Shown here one piece after another: positions 62,819-64,000 of a stretch of 64,000 nt of DNA. Source of the DNA: an uncultured Pseudomonadota bacterium (GTDB lineage Bacteria; Pseudomonadota; Alphaproteobacteria; RF32; CAG-239); contig CASFNB010000005.1 of NCBI GenBank assembly GCA_949295915.1, forward strand, positions 1 to 64,000. The letters run 5' to 3'. A program made the translations under genes and the position numbers. The first letter of the stretch is position 1. Each line of letters starts with the position of its first letter. Under the pieces are notes generated by a model. It searched no databases, was not told the DNA's origin, and was given only the letters and a program-made list of their open reading frames with translations.

Positions 62819-63265
62819 ATGACGGCTATTGAAATTTTTACCGACGGAGCTTGTTCCGGCAACCCCGGAGCCGGTGGCTGGGGCGTTATTCTGCGCTATG
62901 GCGAAACCGAAAAAGAATTAAGTGGCGGAGATGCGCAAACCACCAACAACCGCATGGAATTAACCGCCGTCATTGAGGCTCTCAAAGCCTTAAAAAGAGA
63001 ATGTGAAATCACCCTTTATACCGATAGTCGTTATGTGATGGACGGTGTCAATGAATGGATGCCTAATTGGAAGAAAAACAGCTGGCGCACCACCAATAAA
63101 AAATCCGCAGTAAAGAATTTGGAACTCTGGCAAGAGCTGGATAGTTTGCTTTCCAAGCATAAAATCAAATGGGTTTGGGTTAAGGGACATAACGGACATC
63201 CCGAAAACGAGCGTGTAGACAAACTCGCCCGCGATGCCGCCAAAAGCTTTTTAGGAAAAGATTAA
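62819..63265 (+). CDS. rnhA: Ribonuclease HI
   Basis: RNase HI degrades RNA in RNA-DNA hybrids. Its acidic active site is Asp9 ([11 protein letters not shown]), Glu47 ([13 protein letters not shown]), Asp69 ([12 protein letters not shown]) and a C-terminal Asp in [12 protein letters not shown]. At 148 residues it is standard. It begins seven bases after the AlbA_2 gene stop. Together with rnhB at 8 kb, the genome has both RNase H types. Its stop overlaps the stop of a convergent small membrane gene by four bases. Confidence 0.96.
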   Translation: MTAIEIFTDGACSGNPGAGGWGVILRYGETEKELSGGDAQTTNNRMELTAVIEALKALKRECEITLYTDSRYVMDGVNEWMPNWKKNSWRTTNKKSAVKNLELWQELDSLLSKHKIKWVWVKGHNGHPENERVDKLARDAAKSFLGKD

Positions 63266-63525
63266 AACTCATAAATATAAATCAAAACCAAATTGAAAAT
63301 GGTCAAGATTGCCATCAAAACAGGCTCTTCACGAACGCTGGCAATTCTCTTTTGCTCATAAGAATAAAAATAGATAAAAAAGCTATAAAGCGTTACCCAT
63401 AGAGGATAAGACAACAAATTGCAAACAACAAAGAGATTCAAGAGTGATATTGAAGCATAAGCGACAAAAGCAAACAGCCCCGTTCCAATGGTTTTTATTG
63501 TCCGAATATAATCCTCTGCCTGCAT
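63262..63525 (-). CDS. Small membrane protein, 87 aa
   Basis: An 87-residue protein with two or three TM segments ([45 protein letters not shown], then [20 protein letters not shown]). No family is recognised. It is in a pair with the next small membrane gene, 44 bases apart. SD is AGGTGA, 11 bases before the ATG. It overlaps rnhA by four bases tail to tail. Confidence 0.65.
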   Translation of the reverse strand: MQAEDYIRTIKTIGTGLFAFVAYASISLLNLFVVCNLLSYPLWVTLYSFFIYFYSYEQKRIASVREEPVLMAILTIFNLVLIYIYEF

Positions 63526-63569
63526 GTTTCAACTCACCTGTTATTGTAAATAAGTCTAAAAAACTTCAA

Positions 63570-63860
63570 TCATTTTCCCAAAAATTGATACCAACTTTTA
63601 ACCGCCAAATGATACAAAAACGCCCAATTTAAAAAGCATATCAACCAAGAAAAAATAAAAATAAGATTTGTTGATACCATAAAATATTTATCTTGAAAAA
63701 ACCAATTCATAATAAAATAAAATGCAATACTCATATACAGCAACACAAACAAAAAAGAAAAAGGAACAGCCTCACTCAAACTACAAATAACAGCCCCTCC
63801 GATAGCAAAACCACTGGCATCAAGAAAAAGAGCATTCATAATTTTCTTTAATTTTTGCAT
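63570..63860 (-). CDS. Small membrane protein, 96 aa
   Basis: A 96-residue protein with about three TM segments (FAIGGAVICSLSEAVPFSFLFVLLYMSIAFYFIMNW, then MVSTNLIFIFSWLICFLNWAFLYHLAV). Its start (MQKLKKIMNALFLDASG) has an AAGGAATAAGC leader. It lies 27 bases downstream of a partial gene, so the three may be one transcript. Holin-like or immunity-like roles are possible, but nothing specific is shown. Confidence 0.65.
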   Translation of the reverse strand: MQKLKKIMNALFLDASGFAIGGAVICSLSEAVPFSFLFVLLYMSIAFYFIMNWFFQDKYFMVSTNLIFIFSWLICFLNWAFLYHLAVKSWYQFLGK

Positions 63861-63887
63861 AGCTTATTCCTTTTTCATAATATTTAA

Positions 63888-64000
63888 TTATTTATTTTTA
63901 TCTTTCTTGGAAAAGACCGCATCCCATACTTTATCAACACCTTTTCCAACACCTTCGTCCATTAAACCTCTGACCAAAGGAGTTCCTCCTCGAGCTCCAT
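63888..64000 (-). CDS. Partial CDS, C-terminus only, hypothetical
   Basis: The 3' end of a minus-strand gene that runs off the window. The last ~37 residues are GARGGTPLVRGLMDEGVGK then GVDKVWDAVFSKKDKNK and a TAA stop at 63888-63890. The Gly-rich then Lys-rich C-terminus and following two small membrane proteins could mean a toxin or effector with immunity or accessory proteins, but the evidence is thin. Confidence 0.6.
   Translation of the reverse strand, partial: GARGGTPLVRGLMDEGVGKGVDKVWDAVFSKKDKNK

Overview
The window reads as a low-GC, flagellated alphaproteobacterium, probably host-associated. The evidence is a CcrM-type GANTC methyltransferase, Ppx/GppA next to RlmE, an ispH-x-rnhA arrangement, flgB-flgC-fliE, and an alphaproteobacterial-type RpoD with a very acidic insert. 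Core genes usually have a clear Shine-Dalgarno (SD) sequence and simple hairpin terminators. The exact lineage cannot be fixed from this sequence alone.

Layout. 0.1-1.7 kb: flagellar rod genes fliE, flgC and flgB (minus) and a lone FlhB C-terminal-domain protein (plus). 1.7-5.9 kb: two tandem Ppx/GppA phosphatases, rlmE, a DUF1653 gene and an RsmB-like rRNA methyltransferase, all minus. 6-10.7 kb: ccrM, an unknown gene, a lipoprotein / Cys-rich secreted protein / rnhB set, and another unknown gene. 10.8-13 kb: aaxB-aaxC, an arginine decarboxylation and arginine/agmatine exchange module best known from Chlamydia. 13-16.9 kb: two abutting DUF262 genes, a plausible DNA-defence pair. 17-30.7 kb: a 13-gene, AT-rich, minus-strand operon with a good promoter at 30661-30688. 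31-39.4 kb: tRNA-Ile(CAU), small orphan genes, rpoD, dnaG, a GatB/YqeY gene and two envelope genes. 39.6-45.6 kb: greA, trxB, an XRE regulator, a 0.9-kb repeat-rich spacer, and a MacAB-like ABC efflux set. 45.7-54 kb: more orphan genes, a three-gene protease-like / transglutaminase-7TM / glutamate-ligase-like set, a cyclophilin, a frameshifted AAA-type kinase and a membrane protein. 54.2-59.4 kb: an RND efflux pump with its adaptor, and elbB. 59.5-64 kb: an M16 peptidase, ispH, an AlbA_2-domain gene, rnhA and small membrane proteins.

The strongest candidate for an undescribed system is the 17.0-30.7 kb operon. Its first three genes are a nucleotidyltransferase-fold protein, an HPr-kinase-like P-loop protein ending in a PqqD-like domain, and a free PqqD-like protein with a distinctive acidic tail. 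They are followed by an FkbM methyltransferase, GT2 glycosyltransferases, a DUF1796 protein, a DUF4422 protein, an aldo/keto reductase fused to a radical-SAM module, a ParB/Srx-like protein, a large unknown protein and a hexapeptide acyltransferase. The front genes look like peptide-modification machinery and the rest like surface-glycan machinery. Several proteins also share a short repeated hydrophobic/basic motif of the LGIKIK type.

A second pattern is a set of nine short orphan genes (for example at 7.4, 31.3-32.3, 45.8-47.4 and 51.5-52.4 kb). They lack an SD sequence and start in A/T-only leaders, unlike the core genes. They include two apparent tandem paralogue pairs.
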